A DNA stretch of 64,000 nucleotides from an uncultured Oscillospiraceae bacterium (GCA_958366985.1 CATXDC010000016.1:1-64000), one strand, 5' to 3'; shown: positions 39,416-49,672, numbered from the stretch's first letter. A program made the numbers and translations. Notes: generated by a model from the sequence alone, not told the origin.

Positions 39416-39706
39416 TTAAATTAAATTCATAATTAAAAGAATTAAAATTATATGGAAGACTGATTCGGCAGGTAAACCTATCATAAATTTTGGATGTTTT
39501 GTTTTATGGCGGATAATCTTCATTGTAATGAACATAGGAAGAGAAGCGCCCAAAAGACCTGTTATCATCAGATGATGTTCGCTTATTCTTCTTTTTTCTT
39601 TTACAGCACGTTTTTTATCGGAAACAGTTATGGCAATTCCATATATCGAAATCAATATATAATATATAATGAAAATAAAAATTCCGATGGTGAAAGGTTC
39701 AAACAT
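39416..39706 (-). CDS. DUF1294 family membrane protein
   Basis: A 96-aa protein with three TMs. SDKKRAVKEKRRISEHHLMITGLLGASLPMFITMKIIRHKTKHPKFMIGLP holds the DUF1294 core. Function unknown. Its start overlaps the next upstream gene (39699) by 8 nt, so they form one operon. Confidence 0.85.
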   Translation of the reverse strand: MFEPFTIGIFIFIIYYILISIYGIAITVSDKKRAVKEKRRISEHHLMITGLLGASLPMFITMKIIRHKTKHPKFMIGLPAESVFHIILILLIMNLI

Positions 39707-39989
39707 TGTTTTCTTCCTTTTTCAGTGCTTCAAGATTATTAAAGACCTCAAAATCTCCGGCTTTGATTCTTTCAGCTTCGCTGTCTGTAAGTATAAAAGT
39801 GCTGTTGCAGCCGGGGCAAAGTGCAAAATAATTTGTACCGAATTTTCCTACCGGGAAAGCTAAAATAAGGGCGCTGTCATAATTTTCAAAAATATGCATA
39901 TTGGTTGATTGCAGGCACTTTGGACAAACTACGTTTTCCGCTACATAAAATGTTTTAAGTCTGCTTGTAAAGTCAAGTAAGTGTGACAT
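39699..39989 (-). CDS. 96-aa zinc-ribbon protein
   Basis: Begins MSHLLDFTSRLKTFYVAENVVCPKC. CPKC at about residue 22 and CPGC at about 58 make a four-cysteine zinc ribbon, with TFILTDSEAERIKAGDF after it. The family is not recognised. RBS GGAGGTG. It is translationally coupled to the DUF1294 gene. Confidence 0.75.
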   Translation of the reverse strand: MSHLLDFTSRLKTFYVAENVVCPKCLQSTNMHIFENYDSALILAFPVGKFGTNYFALCPGCNSTFILTDSEAERIKAGDFEVFNNLEALKKEENNV

Positions 39990-40054
39990 AGAAACACCTC
40001 CGCCTATAATCCTATTATTAAGGTCTTAATATGTCAAGGGAAAAGGAGTTTTTT

Positions 40055-41323
40055 ATGAAAAGAATTTATTCTGTCATGACATTATTGTTTGTACTTGTGT
40101 TCATCGCATCAGCCTGTACACCGCAGAAAGGTTATGATGACACTACTGTAAAAGGCACTGATGAGAGCATTTTTGAGGCGGTTTCTGAAAAAGATGTTTC
40201 AAAGGATGAAAAAGAGCTTATAGGAGTTTGGTGTAATTATTATGAGCTTTCAATGAAGGAAAGCAAGGGAGGAACGGCTGAACAGTTCCGTGAAAAGGTT
40301 CGTGAGATGTTTACAGTATCACAAAAGGCGGGAATCAATACTGTATTTGTGCAGGTACGGCCTTTCTGCGATGCTTTTTATAAATCAGAACTTTTCCCTT
40401 GGAGCGAATACATCACCGGTGAGCAGGGGAAAGATCCGGGATATGATCCCCTTGAAATCATGACACAGGAGGCAAGAAAGCTTAATCTTCAAATCCATGG
40501 GTGGATAAATCCATATCGGGTGTCATATAAAAACGATATAAATACTCTCAGTGAAAATAATCCCGCGAGAAAAATGTATAAGGAAGACCCAGATAGCGTT
40601 TATGTTTCAGACAGCGGAATATTTTTAAATCCTGCAAACGAAAAGGCAAAAAAACTTGTTATAGACGGAGTAAAAGAGCTTTTAAATTATGATATTGACG
40701 GAATACATATGGACGATTATTTTTATCCGGGCAATGATGAAAAAATAGATAAAAAGGACTATGAAGAATATAAAAAGTCAGGGGGAAATCTTACATTGGC
40801 GCAGTGGCGGCGCAATCAGGTAAGCGCTTTGGTGGGAATGATTTATTCCCAGATTAAAAGCGAAAATTCAGATATGGTTTTCGGAATAAGTCCAATGGGA
40901 GACATCGAAAAGAACTATAACAGTATATATGCAGATTTAGAGCTTTGGTGTACAAAGGGCGGATATGTTGATTATGTTATGCCGCAGCTTTATTATGGAT
41001 TTGAAAATGAAACACTTCCCTTTGAAAAAACTGCAAAGGACTGGAAGGACCTTGTTTCAAAGGGAGGAAAGGTAAAACTTTACGCAGGGCTGGCACTATA
41101 TAAATGCGGACTTGAAGATAAGTATGCTGGAGGGGAAAGTGATAAAAAAGATACCGGACGTTATGAATGGATTAATCATAATGATATTATAAGCCGGCAG
41201 GTAAATATGGTCAGGGAACTGAATTACAGCGGGGTGGTATTTTATTCTTATAAGAGTATTGCGAATACGGCAAATGATGAGCATATGAGTGAGGAAATTG
41301 AAAAAATAATTGGCATATTGTAA
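40055..41323 (+). CDS. GHL10-family glycosyl hydrolase-like lipoprotein
   Basis: A 422-aa protein; AAAAGGAG favours ATG 40055 over the upstream frame. Lipoprotein signal with lipobox IASAC near residue 18. The catalytic-like TIM barrel has GVWCNYYELS, AGINTVFVQVRPFCDAFYKSELFPWS, HGWINPYRVS, DGIHMDDYFYP and YVDYVMPQLYYGF. This is the YngK/DUF187 family, thought to act on cell-wall-related glycans. The barrel is complete. It is anchored outside the cell. Confidence 0.92.
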   Translation: MKRIYSVMTLLFVLVFIASACTPQKGYDDTTVKGTDESIFEAVSEKDVSKDEKELIGVWCNYYELSMKESKGGTAEQFREKVREMFTVSQKAGINTVFVQVRPFCDAFYKSELFPWSEYITGEQGKDPGYDPLEIMTQEARKLNLQIHGWINPYRVSYKNDINTLSENNPARKMYKEDPDSVYVSDSGIFLNPANEKAKKLVIDGVKELLNYDIDGIHMDDYFYPGNDEKIDKKDYEEYKKSGGNLTLAQWRRNQVSALVGMIYSQIKSENSDMVFGISPMGDIEKNYNSIYADLELWCTKGGYVDYVMPQLYYGFENETLPFEKTAKDWKDLVSKGGKVKLYAGLALYKCGLEDKYAGGESDKKDTGRYEWINHNDIISRQVNMVRELNYSGVVFYSYKSIANTANDEHMSEEIEKIIGIL

Positions 41324-41463
41324 AAAAAAGAAGTTAAAAATTCTACATATAGGTCGGTGAAAATATGATATAATACCCATAGTACATTTTTCGCAAATAA
41401 TATAGTGGAATTGTGCTTGTAACGCCTGTTAAAGCAATATGTTTTATCGGATGGGTGTGGTAT

Positions 41464-42996
41464 ATGAAAAACAGTAGTTTTGGTCTTAGAACCAGAGTTT
41501 TTGTTTCCAATGCAATAATTTTATGCCTGTGTGCATTTTTAGCAGTTGGTTTTGTAGGCTTTGCAATTTATGGTTTTATGTTTACATATACAGGTGATAA
41601 AATCAATAAAAACTATGAAACCGGGTTAGGTTTTCTCACTGTTTATCAGCTTCAGATGTATGTAAACAGAATTCAGGATGATCTGCTTCAGGGAGATCCA
41701 TCTGAAACAATAAACGATCCGAAAATAAGGAGCCTTATCAGCGGATTAGGTGAGAAGGATGCAGGTATTGCTGTTTTTGAAAACAATGACTTAATATATG
41801 CTAACGGTAATTTTAACGAAGATAATGCAAAGAAGATAGCAGACCAGTATGGGATTTTCAGTAAAAATTCATCAGAATTTTATACTGGTGCAACGGGGAG
41901 CGTGTTATTTAGCTGTCGTTCCATTCCGGGCGGAGGATATTTAAGGATACTGTACTGTGCCGATAAGCTTAATAATATTATCGGTGAGACCAATGAAGGT
42001 ATGCTTAATGAAATATTTGATTTTACTGTAAGTATACTTGTGCCGGTATCTATTGCAGCTCTGCTTATTATACTTATCACTAATCTTATGTTGTCTTATG
42101 CTATGTCAAGGGATCTGGTAAATCCTATATATAAACTCAGTACTGCTACAAAGCGTATAACCGACGGTGATCTTGATTACAGTATAGATTACCGAGGAGA
42201 TAACGAGATCGGAGCACTGTGCGAAGATTTCGACAGAATGAGAATACAGCTTAAGGAATCAAAGCGTATTCAAAAAGTTTATGAGGAAAACAGAAGAGAG
42301 CTTATAGCCGGAATTTCACATGACTTAGGTTCACCTCTTACTCTCATAAAGGGATACGTGTCAGGATTGCTTGACGGAATAGCGGATACACCTGCAAAAA
42401 AAGAAAAATATCTTAAGACTATTCTTGATACCGCCTGTGATATGGATAAGCTTGTAGATGAGCTTTTCCTTCTTTCAAAGCTTGAAACTGATAATTTCAT
42501 ATTCGACTTTACTCAGATAGATGTTTCAAAGTATTTTACTAATAAAGCGAAAGATCTTCCAATGTTTACAGGGGATGCTAAAATAGAATTTACTTATGAA
42601 AACTCATGTCCTGAGGGTACATATGTAATGGTGGACAAGCTTCAAATTACAAGAGTTATAAAAAATATAGTACAGAATTCCGTTAAATATAATACAAACC
42701 CAAATCCTAAAATTAGGGTTGCACTTAGGCGTAACGGAAAATTTGTAGATTTTTCAGTTTCCGATAACGGACCGGGTGTTGCACCGGAGGATTTAGAGAA
42801 AATCTTTGAAAGCTTTTACCGTACCGATAAGGCAAGAAGCAATTCTTCAAAGAGCGGCAGCGGTTTAGGTTTGGCAATAGCCAAGAGAATAGTGCTCGGT
42901 CACAATGGAAACATTAAGGCAGAGCTAAATGAAAGCGGCGGATTAACCATAGTTATTAGTTTGCCGATACATGATTTTACCGAGGAGGCCAATTAA
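41464..42996 (+). CDS. Sensor histidine kinase with HAMP domain
   Basis: About 511 aa starting MKNSSFGLRTRVFVSNAIIL; the upstream 17 codons read from a non-ATG and look unlike coding. TM1 near 12-35, outside domain 40-190, TM2 near 195-220, HAMP 222-275. H-box AGISHDLGSPLTLIKGYVSGLL, N-box IVQNSVKYN, SDNGPGV, GSGLGLAIAKRI. The response regulator follows by one base. Its signal is unknown; the adjacent lipoproteins at 40055 and 44165 are candidates for its regulon. Confidence 0.9.
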   Translation: MKNSSFGLRTRVFVSNAIILCLCAFLAVGFVGFAIYGFMFTYTGDKINKNYETGLGFLTVYQLQMYVNRIQDDLLQGDPSETINDPKIRSLISGLGEKDAGIAVFENNDLIYANGNFNEDNAKKIADQYGIFSKNSSEFYTGATGSVLFSCRSIPGGGYLRILYCADKLNNIIGETNEGMLNEIFDFTVSILVPVSIAALLIILITNLMLSYAMSRDLVNPIYKLSTATKRITDGDLDYSIDYRGDNEIGALCEDFDRMRIQLKESKRIQKVYEENRRELIAGISHDLGSPLTLIKGYVSGLLDGIADTPAKKEKYLKTILDTACDMDKLVDELFLLSKLETDNFIFDFTQIDVSKYFTNKAKDLPMFTGDAKIEFTYENSCPEGTYVMVDKLQITRVIKNIVQNSVKYNTNPNPKIRVALRRNGKFVDFSVSDNGPGVAPEDLEKIFESFYRTDKARSNSSKSGSGLGLAIAKRIVLGHNGNIKAELNESGGLTIVISLPIHDFTEEAN

Positions 42997-42997
42997 A

Positions 42998-43696
42998 TTG
43001 GAAAGAAAAATACTCATAATAGAGGATGATATCGCAATAGCAGAGCTTGAGCGAGATTATCTTGAAGCAAGCGATTTTACCGTTGATATTGTATCTGATG
43101 GTGCAAGCGGTCTTGAAGCAGCATTAAATTCAAATTATAGTCTTGTGCTGATTGACCTCATGCTTCCTGGAATGGACGGTTTTGAAATTTGCAGAAAACT
43201 AAGAAATGCAAAGGATATACCAATTCTCATTGTTTCTGCAAGAAAAGATGATGTTGATAAAATCAGAGCTTTTGGTCTGGGAAGCGATGATTACGTAGTT
43301 AAGCCTTTTAGCCCATCAGAGCTTGTTGCAAGAGTTAAGGCTCATATTCAGCGCTATGAAGCTCTTGTTTCCAACGAAAATAAAGGCAGTGAAGTTCTCA
43401 AAATAGGAGATATGTTAATCGACCACGGAGCACGAAGAGTTACAGTAAGCGGAAAAGAGATAAGTCTTACAAATAAGGAATTTGATCTGCTTTATTTCCT
43501 TGCCTCAAAGCCAAATATTGTGTTTACAAAGGAAGAGCTTTTCAGCAAAATCTGGGGATATGACTCAATGGGAGAAACTTCTACCATTACCGTTCATATA
43601 AATAGAATCAGAGATAAGATTGGCGATATAAACGGTGATCCCAAATATATTGAAACAGTTTGGGGAACAGGTTACAGGTTTAATATTCCGCAGTAA
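42998..43696 (+). CDS. OmpR-family response regulator
   Basis: 232 aa starting at TTG 42998, set by GAGGAGG 9 nt upstream; ATG 42971 would have no RBS. Receiver: EDDIAIAE, acceptor Asp in LVLIDLMLPGMDGF (about residue 52), VSARKDD, VKPFSP. The winged helix ends RIRDKIGDINGDPKYIETVWGTGYRF. Cotranscribed with the kinase at 41464. A hairpin follows at 43773-43804. Confidence 0.93.
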   Translation: MERKILIIEDDIAIAELERDYLEASDFTVDIVSDGASGLEAALNSNYSLVLIDLMLPGMDGFEICRKLRNAKDIPILIVSARKDDVDKIRAFGLGSDDYVVKPFSPSELVARVKAHIQRYEALVSNENKGSEVLKIGDMLIDHGARRVTVSGKEISLTNKEFDLLYFLASKPNIVFTKEELFSKIWGYDSMGETSTITVHINRIRDKIGDINGDPKYIETVWGTGYRFNIPQ

Positions 43697-44090
43697 ATAA
43701 TACATATATATAGTAGTATGCAAATGTTTTTCATTTACACTGAATAGAACTATCGAAATATTTAAAGTAAAAAACGGCTTCCTTTTAACACAAGGGAGCC
43801 GTTAATGCGTTATAATGTACCGTGAATTGAAATATAAGTAATGGAACAGGAAATGTATTTGTTCACGTATATGTAGTTCGGCTTTTAAATGATGTTTAAA
43901 GTAATTTACATAGCAGGTGTTAAGGTCTGATCTTTTTGTGTTGTTTTATGATTTTAAACTATTAATTATATCAACAAACTCTAGTTTATAAATATTTTTT
44001 ATAAATATATTATTGTATTTTATAGTAATTCTTCAAATATTGTGAATGAAGTTTGAACTAAAATTTTTCTTTTTTTTAATAATTTATATG
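43697..44090. other. AT-rich gap, no gene
   Basis: About 400 nt with a hairpin AACGGCT...AGCCGTT (43773-43804) and otherwise AT-rich sequence. No ORF with a ribosome site is seen. Confidence 0.6.
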
Positions 44091-44119
44091 TTGAAATTTT
44101 AACGATGGTTTATTATACT
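44091..44119 (+). promoter_or_regulatory. Promoter of the lipoprotein gene
   Basis: TTGAAA (44091-44096), 17-bp spacer, TATACT (44114-44119). 45 nt to the start codon. Confidence 0.7.
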
Positions 44120-44164
44120 ATCATCTGTAAGTCATAAGACAAATTTGAAAGGAGAAAATTTGAC

Positions 44165-45064
44165 ATGAAAGCTTATTTCAAGAAAATAGCAGCACTTACT
44201 GCTGCTGCACTTCTCGTTCTTTCCATGGCAGCTTGTGGTGGAAATGACGACACTGAATCAACAGCACCTGTTGATGATACCAATTCAGTTGTAGAGAACA
44301 TTCCCGCTGATGACACAAACACATCTGATGAGGGAACAAGCGGTGAGAGCGATACTGCTGCTTCTGAGGATACTTCCGATACTGCTAAGAGCGAAGAGAC
44401 AAAAGGTTCTCAGACATCCTCAAATGATGTTTCTAAATGGAGTACTGCACAGGTTGTTGAATATTACAACAAAGCAGCTAATAAGGTTAAGACAGATAAA
44501 CCTGCTCTTACAAAAACATTCAGCCAGACAGTTGGTAAAATCAGTGTTGGCATAGAGGCTGTTGATAAGTTAGCATCAGAACTTTCTAGTCAGCTTGTTC
44601 CGAAGCCCGAAACAACAAAGCATGCTAAGGGTTCAGATCTTACAAATGTTTTCCCGGTTTCCGGAAAATCATATGGCAGCAAACTTACCGCATCCGATGT
44701 TTCTTCTGCAAAGATCAAGGATAATGGTTCAACATATACAATTACAATAGTAATTAAAACTGAAACATTTACTGGTAAAGTTGATGTAGCTTCTACATCA
44801 CATGGTAAGGCTATGACTTTCCTTACTCCTAACGATATTCTTACTCAGGTTGAGAATATTAGTGCGATCAGTTTTAAGTCATTCAAGAGCACAAATACTG
44901 GTAGCACAATTACCTGCACAGTTGACAAGTCAACTGGTGCTATTAAAGAAGCTACATATTCAGACAATGTAGATCTTCTTCTTTCAGTTAAGGCACTTGG
45001 CGTAATCAATGTTGATAATGCTAAGATTAACATTAAAACAACTGAGAAGTTTGTAATGGCATAA
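44165..45064 (+). CDS. Putative secreted lipoprotein
   Basis: A 299-aa protein with RBS AAAGGAG. Signal peptide AYFKKIAALTAAALLVLSM with lipobox MAAC (Cys near 24). An acidic Ser/Thr/Glu/Asp-rich linker (25-90) leads to a domain with KWSTAQVVEYYNKAANKVKTDKPALTKTF and VFPVSGKSYGSKLTASDVSSAKIKDN. I recognise no family with certainty. It is a standalone unit with its own promoter and terminator. Confidence 0.8.
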   Translation: MKAYFKKIAALTAAALLVLSMAACGGNDDTESTAPVDDTNSVVENIPADDTNTSDEGTSGESDTAASEDTSDTAKSEETKGSQTSSNDVSKWSTAQVVEYYNKAANKVKTDKPALTKTFSQTVGKISVGIEAVDKLASELSSQLVPKPETTKHAKGSDLTNVFPVSGKSYGSKLTASDVSSAKIKDNGSTYTITIVIKTETFTGKVDVASTSHGKAMTFLTPNDILTQVENISAISFKSFKSTNTGSTITCTVDKSTGAIKEATYSDNVDLLLSVKALGVINVDNAKINIKTTEKFVMA

Positions 45065-45079
45065 ATTTTGTATGTTTAT

Positions 45080-45109
45080 AAAAAGCCTTCCTTTGGGAAG
45101 GCTTTTTAT
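45080..45109 (+). terminator. Terminator of the lipoprotein gene
   Basis: AAAAAGCCTTCC / GGAAGGCTTTTT with a 4-nt loop, then ATTTG. Confidence 0.92.
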
Positions 45110-45190
45110 TTGTAGTGTACAGATTAACCAATAGATAAAATATAAGCAATAGTTTATTATATGGGCAAGTATATTAGAAAGGTGAATTTA

Positions 45191-46039
45191 ATGACTGATG
45201 CTTTAAAGATATTTACCCTTAGCAATGATACTAAAATTCCGTCAATAGGTTTCGGCACATGGCTTATTGAAAACGGAGAATCCGCTGTAAAAGTTGTTTC
45301 AGAAGCGCTAGAATGCGGATATCGTCACATTGATACCGCAGCAGCTTACGGCAATGAGGAGAGCGTAGGTAAGGCTGTAAGAGAAAGCGGAATTGACCGC
45401 AGTGAGATTTTTGTAACAAGTAAGGTGTGGAATACGGAAAGGGGATATGACAAAGCCCTTGCCGCTTTTGATAAGACTATGGAAAAGCTGGGACTCGATT
45501 ATCTCGATTTATACCTTGTTCACTGGCCCTGTAATATTGGCAGCAGAGAAGAGTGGTCAAAGGTCAACAGTGAAACCTGGCGTGCCCTCGAAAAGCTGTA
45601 TGAGGAAAAAAGAGTAAAAGAGATCGGTGTAAGCAATTTTAAAGTTCATCATCTTGAAGAACTTCTTACAAACTGCACAATTGCGCCTATGGTAAATCAG
45701 ATAGAGTTTCATCCGGGATTTATGCAGAAAGAGATACTCGATTGCTGCCGAAAAAATAATATACTCACAGAAGCATGGAGTCCCCTCGGAAGAGGCAGAA
45801 TGGCAAAAAGTGAGCTTCTTCAGGAGCTTTCGGAGAAATACGGAAAATCCATAGCTCAGATATGTATTCGCTGGTGTCTACAAAACGGAGTTCTGCCCCT
45901 TCCCAAAACAGTTACCGAGTCGAGAATGGCGGAGAATGCGAATGTATTTGATTTTGAAATTTCAGCGGAAGATATGAATAGAATTAGCTCCATGGAGCAG
46001 TTCGGTTGGTCAGGACATGACCCGGACACATTTGAATAA
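45191..46039 (+). CDS. Aldo/keto reductase (AKR5-like)
   Basis: A 282-aa protein; GAAAGGTG supports ATG 45191. Catalytic tetrad: DTAAAYGNEESVG (Asp, Tyr), VTSKVW (Lys), LVHWPC (His). NADPH-binding tail PLPKTVTESRMAENANVFDFEIS. GVSNFKVHHLEELL and NQIEFHPGF are typical. Likely reduces small aldehydes or ketones such as 2,5-diketogluconate or methylglyoxal. It appears alone; no obvious operon partner. Confidence 0.93.
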   Translation: MTDALKIFTLSNDTKIPSIGFGTWLIENGESAVKVVSEALECGYRHIDTAAAYGNEESVGKAVRESGIDRSEIFVTSKVWNTERGYDKALAAFDKTMEKLGLDYLDLYLVHWPCNIGSREEWSKVNSETWRALEKLYEEKRVKEIGVSNFKVHHLEELLTNCTIAPMVNQIEFHPGFMQKEILDCCRKNNILTEAWSPLGRGRMAKSELLQELSEKYGKSIAQICIRWCLQNGVLPLPKTVTESRMAENANVFDFEISAEDMNRISSMEQFGWSGHDPDTFE

Positions 46040-46138
46040 ACAAATTTATGGGTAAAATTATCACCGCAACCGATAATTGCATAATAGTTGCTTGAATAAA
46101 TCAGCGCTTTTGCTACAATGAACGCAAGAGGTGATAAT

Positions 46139-46744
46139 ATGACATTAGGTGAAAAACTTAAAAAGTACAGATCGGGCAAAGGCTTGTCGCAGGAAAAGGT
46201 AGCGGAGCTTTTGGATGTTAGCAGACAGGCGGTAACCAAATGGGAAAATAATCAGACAACGCCGTCAGTTGATAATCTTATTGCTCTTTCATCCCTTTAT
46301 GATGTGCCTTTGGAGGAGCTTGCAGGAACGAAAAATAAAACCTCTCCTAAAGAAAACATAATACTGCGTACTAATCTTACTTTGATTGCCATTATCCTTC
46401 AGGCTGCTGCCCTTAACGCTTGTGTTCAGCCTGTTTCCATAGAGGGAAAAGAGTATGTTTCAGTTTTCATGTTTATAAAACTGATTTTCCTTTTCCTGTT
46501 TTCAGCCTGGATGGCATGGAATCTACGTTATGAAAAAGATAAAGAGCAGCTTAGAAAAAATACGAAAATTGAGCTTCTTTATTGTACTGTTATGGCAGCA
46601 GTTGCACTTTTTGTATTTTACAGTAAACTGTACTTTGTCGGCAGTCTGATATTTATTGCAGTGTGTCTGCTTTATATTTTTGTAATCAATCCAAAATATA
46701 TGAACAGAACTTTGGTAAAGAGAAAATCCAGGAAAAAGCAATGA
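46139..46744 (+). CDS. XRE regulator with membrane domain
   Basis: A 201-aa protein; AGAGGTG lies 8 nt before ATG 46139. HTH: LGEKLKKYRSGKGLSQEKVAELLDVSRQAVTKWENNQTTPSVDNLIALSSLYDV. The C-terminal half has three hydrophobic segments (about 85-100, 110-128, 150-190), a membrane-tethered layout common in Firmicutes. Target unknown. Confidence 0.92.
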   Translation: MTLGEKLKKYRSGKGLSQEKVAELLDVSRQAVTKWENNQTTPSVDNLIALSSLYDVPLEELAGTKNKTSPKENIILRTNLTLIAIILQAAALNACVQPVSIEGKEYVSVFMFIKLIFLFLFSAWMAWNLRYEKDKEQLRKNTKIELLYCTVMAAVALFVFYSKLYFVGSLIFIAVCLLYIFVINPKYMNRTLVKRKSRKKQ

Positions 46745-46775
46745 AATTAAAGCTTTAAAATGTAAACTTACTTAG

Positions 46776-46814
46776 TGCCGCTTTAAAGGTAATCCGCCTT
46801 AAGCGGCATTTCTT
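46776..46814 (+). terminator. Terminator after the XRE gene
   Basis: TGCCGCTT-TAAAGG / CCTT-AAGCGGCA then TTTCTT. Confidence 0.75.
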
Positions 46815-46887
46815 ATTGGAAAACTTTCTTTAAATTTCACCCCTTTTTCTTATTTTCATATAATGCTTTATAAGGCGGTGATTTTGT

Positions 46888-47541
46888 ATGAAAGGATTCG
46901 GAAAAAGACGAAAAACAGGTGTCTTGCTGATTTTTACAGCTGTTTTGCTGCTGATTTCTTTCGTGTTTTTTGAAATAAGACTTGTACCCCTTGTGCGTAA
47001 TTCAGCTAAAATCGCATCCGTAAACCTTGCTGAAACAGCTATAAATGAAGCTGTGCAGGAGGTGCTAAGTGAAGAGGGGGTAACATATGAAAAGATTGCA
47101 AATATTACATATAATTCTCAGGGGGAAATAACCTCTCTGTCCATAGACCCGGTAAAAATCAATACCCTTAAAAGTAAAATTTCCCTGCGTATTGCGGAAA
47201 AAATCTCGGGCATAGACAATGAAGAAATAGAGCTTCCCTTGGGAACTATTTTAGGAATGGAGCTTTTTGCAGGGAGAGGGCCGACTCTGAAATTTTATAC
47301 CTCTCTTTCAGGAAACGCCATTACGGATTTTTCAAGTAAATTTGAATCGGCGGGGATAAATCAGACACGTCATCAGATAATGATAGAAGTGACGTCGGAT
47401 ATTCATATAATTTCTTCAAAGGGAAGTGCCGGAAAGATTACGGTGACAACCTCTGTCTGTGCTGCTGAAACCCTTATAGTGGGAGAAGTGCCGTCTGTTT
47501 ATGCCGGTATTGATTCGGGCGGCACAATCACTCAAAAATAA
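46888..47541 (+). CDS. yunB: Sporulation protein YunB
   Basis: A 217-aa protein. One N-terminal TM (about 10-30) is followed by LVPLVRNSAKIASVNLAETAINEAV, ELPLGTILGMELFAGRGPTLKF and VTSDIHIISSKGSAG, which match YunB. YunB is made in the mother cell under SigE and affects spore assembly; biochemical role unknown. CATATAAT upstream (near 46857) resembles a SigE -10. RBS AAGGCGG. Confidence 0.9.
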   Translation: MKGFGKRRKTGVLLIFTAVLLLISFVFFEIRLVPLVRNSAKIASVNLAETAINEAVQEVLSEEGVTYEKIANITYNSQGEITSLSIDPVKINTLKSKISLRIAEKISGIDNEEIELPLGTILGMELFAGRGPTLKFYTSLSGNAITDFSSKFESAGINQTRHQIMIEVTSDIHIISSKGSAGKITVTTSVCAAETLIVGEVPSVYAGIDSGGTITQK

Positions 47542-47654
47542 AATCATCTGTTTTGTCACTCTTTAAATGATTGCGAAACTCAGGCGGTTATACTATAATA
47601 AATAAAATGATTTTTTAATGATGAGCCGTAACAATCGGCTGAAAGAGGTAAAAA

Positions 47655-49643
47655 ATGTCAGAGGATATAAGAAAGAAAATAGCGGAGCTTACCGATGTTA
47701 TAAATTATCACAGCAACCGTTATTATAATATGGATGAACCGGAAATAGAGGATTATGAGTACGACAGGCTTATGCGTGAGCTTATGGCGTTGGAAGAGCA
47801 GTATCCTATGTATGCCGATTCCAATTCTCCCACAAAAAGGGTTGGAGGAAAATCCAGCGAGATGTTTGCGCCCGTTGTTCATACAGTTCGTATGGAGAGC
47901 TTACAGGACGCATTCAGCCATGAAGAGGTAGAGGACTTCGATAAAAGGGTACGTGATGTAAACAGCGGCGTAAAGTATGTTGTAGAGCCGAAAATAGATG
48001 GACTTTCGGTGTCCCTTGAATATGAAAACGGAGTTTTCGTCCGTGGTTCCACCCGTGGCGACGGAAATACGGGAGAGGATATAACAGCCAATCTCAAAAC
48101 CATAAAATCGATCCCCTTACGCCTTAAAGAGAACCTTGAATTTATCGAGGTAAGAGGCGAAGTGTATATGCCGAGGAGCGTATTTCTGGAGCTTGTTGAA
48201 AAGCAGGAGCTTAATGAAGAAAAGCCCTTTAAGAATCCACGAAATGCAGCGGCAGGCTCACTGAGACAGAAAAATCCCAAGATAACCGCTGAGCGAAATC
48301 TGGCGATTTTCATTTTTAACATTCAGCAGATAAGGGGCAAAGAGCTACATTCCCATAAGGAGTCCCTTGATTATCTTAAAACTCTTGGTTTTACAACTGT
48401 ACCATTTTATTATCAGTGCGATACAATATCTGAAGCTCTCCAAAAAATAGAGGATATAGGCAATAACAGAGGCGAACTGCCCTTTGATATTGACGGAGCC
48501 GTTGTGAAGGTAGATAATTTTTCACAGCGTGAAGCTATGGGTAGCACGGCAAAGTTCCCCAAATGGGCAGTTGCCTATAAATATCCGCCGGAGGAAAAGG
48601 AGACAAAGCTCCTTGATATCGAAATAAACGTCGGCAGAACGGGTGTGCTTACTCCTACGGGCATCTTTGAGCCTGTAACTCTTGCAGGAACCAGTGTAAG
48701 CCGTGCGACTCTCCATAATCAGGATTTTATTTCGGAAAAAGATATCCGAATAGGCGATACGGTTATAATCAGAAAAGCCGGAGAGATCATTCCCGAAGTG
48801 CTTTCAGTAAAGGAGCACGGAGAGGATACAGTGCCCTATGAGATGCCGGAAATCTGTCCTTCCTGCGGAGCAAAGGTATTCAGAGAAGAGGGAGAAGCGG
48901 CGATAAGATGCACAAATCCCGAATGTCCCGCACAGCTTCTGAGAGTGCTTATTCATTTCTGCTCAAGAGATGCCATGGATATAGAGGGCTTAGGTCCTGC
49001 TATACTTGGCCTCTTTGTTGAAAAGGGAATAATCAGAACTCCCAACGATATTTATTCCATAACAAAGGAAGAGATTTCGGAGCTTGAGGGTCTTGGTGAA
49101 AAATCAGCTGATAACATTTTGGGAGCAATTGAAAAATCAAAGAGTAACGATTTGTCAAAGCTGATTTTTGCCCTTGGAATACGCCATATAGGCCAGAAAG
49201 CAGGAAAGCTTCTTGCCGCTAAGTTCGGAGATATGGATACACTTATGGCAGCTTCTGCCGAAGAGATAAGCTACATTGACGGATTCGGAGAGATAATGGC
49301 TCAGAGCGTTTTCAATTTCTTCTCTCTTCCCCAGAGCCGTGAGCTTATTGACTCCCTTAAAGAGAGCGGAGTCAATATGAAGTCCGAAAACGTGCAGAAA
49401 GGAAATATCTTTGAGGGCAAAACCTTTGTCCTTACAGGAACTCTTCCAACTCTTAAAAGATCAGAAGCGGCAAAGATAATTGAATCCTTAGGCGGTAAGG
49501 CGTCATCCTCTGTCTCGAAGAAAACCGATTATGTTTTGGCAGGCGAGGATGCCGGAAGCAAGCTTAGAAAGGCAAATGAGCTTGGCATAACCATAATAAC
49601 CGAAGAAGAATTTCTCAAAATGACTGAAAGTGAAAATTTATAA
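47655..49643 (+). CDS. ligA: NAD+-dependent DNA ligase LigA
   Basis: A 662-aa protein, full length. The Ia domain includes DEPEIEDYEYDRLMREL; the adenylated Lys lies in EPKIDGLSVSLEYENG (about residue 114). Then the OB fold, zinc finger CPSCGAKV...CTNPECPAQL, HhH repeats ELEGLGEKSADNI and YIDGFGEIMAQSV, and a C-terminal BRCT domain (FEGKTFVLTGTLP...). It seals nicks in replication and repair. RBS GAAAGAGG. No frame breaks. Confidence 0.97.
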   Translation: MSEDIRKKIAELTDVINYHSNRYYNMDEPEIEDYEYDRLMRELMALEEQYPMYADSNSPTKRVGGKSSEMFAPVVHTVRMESLQDAFSHEEVEDFDKRVRDVNSGVKYVVEPKIDGLSVSLEYENGVFVRGSTRGDGNTGEDITANLKTIKSIPLRLKENLEFIEVRGEVYMPRSVFLELVEKQELNEEKPFKNPRNAAAGSLRQKNPKITAERNLAIFIFNIQQIRGKELHSHKESLDYLKTLGFTTVPFYYQCDTISEALQKIEDIGNNRGELPFDIDGAVVKVDNFSQREAMGSTAKFPKWAVAYKYPPEEKETKLLDIEINVGRTGVLTPTGIFEPVTLAGTSVSRATLHNQDFISEKDIRIGDTVIIRKAGEIIPEVLSVKEHGEDTVPYEMPEICPSCGAKVFREEGEAAIRCTNPECPAQLLRVLIHFCSRDAMDIEGLGPAILGLFVEKGIIRTPNDIYSITKEEISELEGLGEKSADNILGAIEKSKSNDLSKLIFALGIRHIGQKAGKLLAAKFGDMDTLMAASAEEISYIDGFGEIMAQSVFNFFSLPQSRELIDSLKESGVNMKSENVQKGNIFEGKTFVLTGTLPTLKRSEAAKIIESLGGKASSSVSKKTDYVLAGEDAGSKLRKANELGITIITEEEFLKMTESENL

Positions 49644-49672
49644 ATTTCATATAATTCGGTGATTAAAAGGTA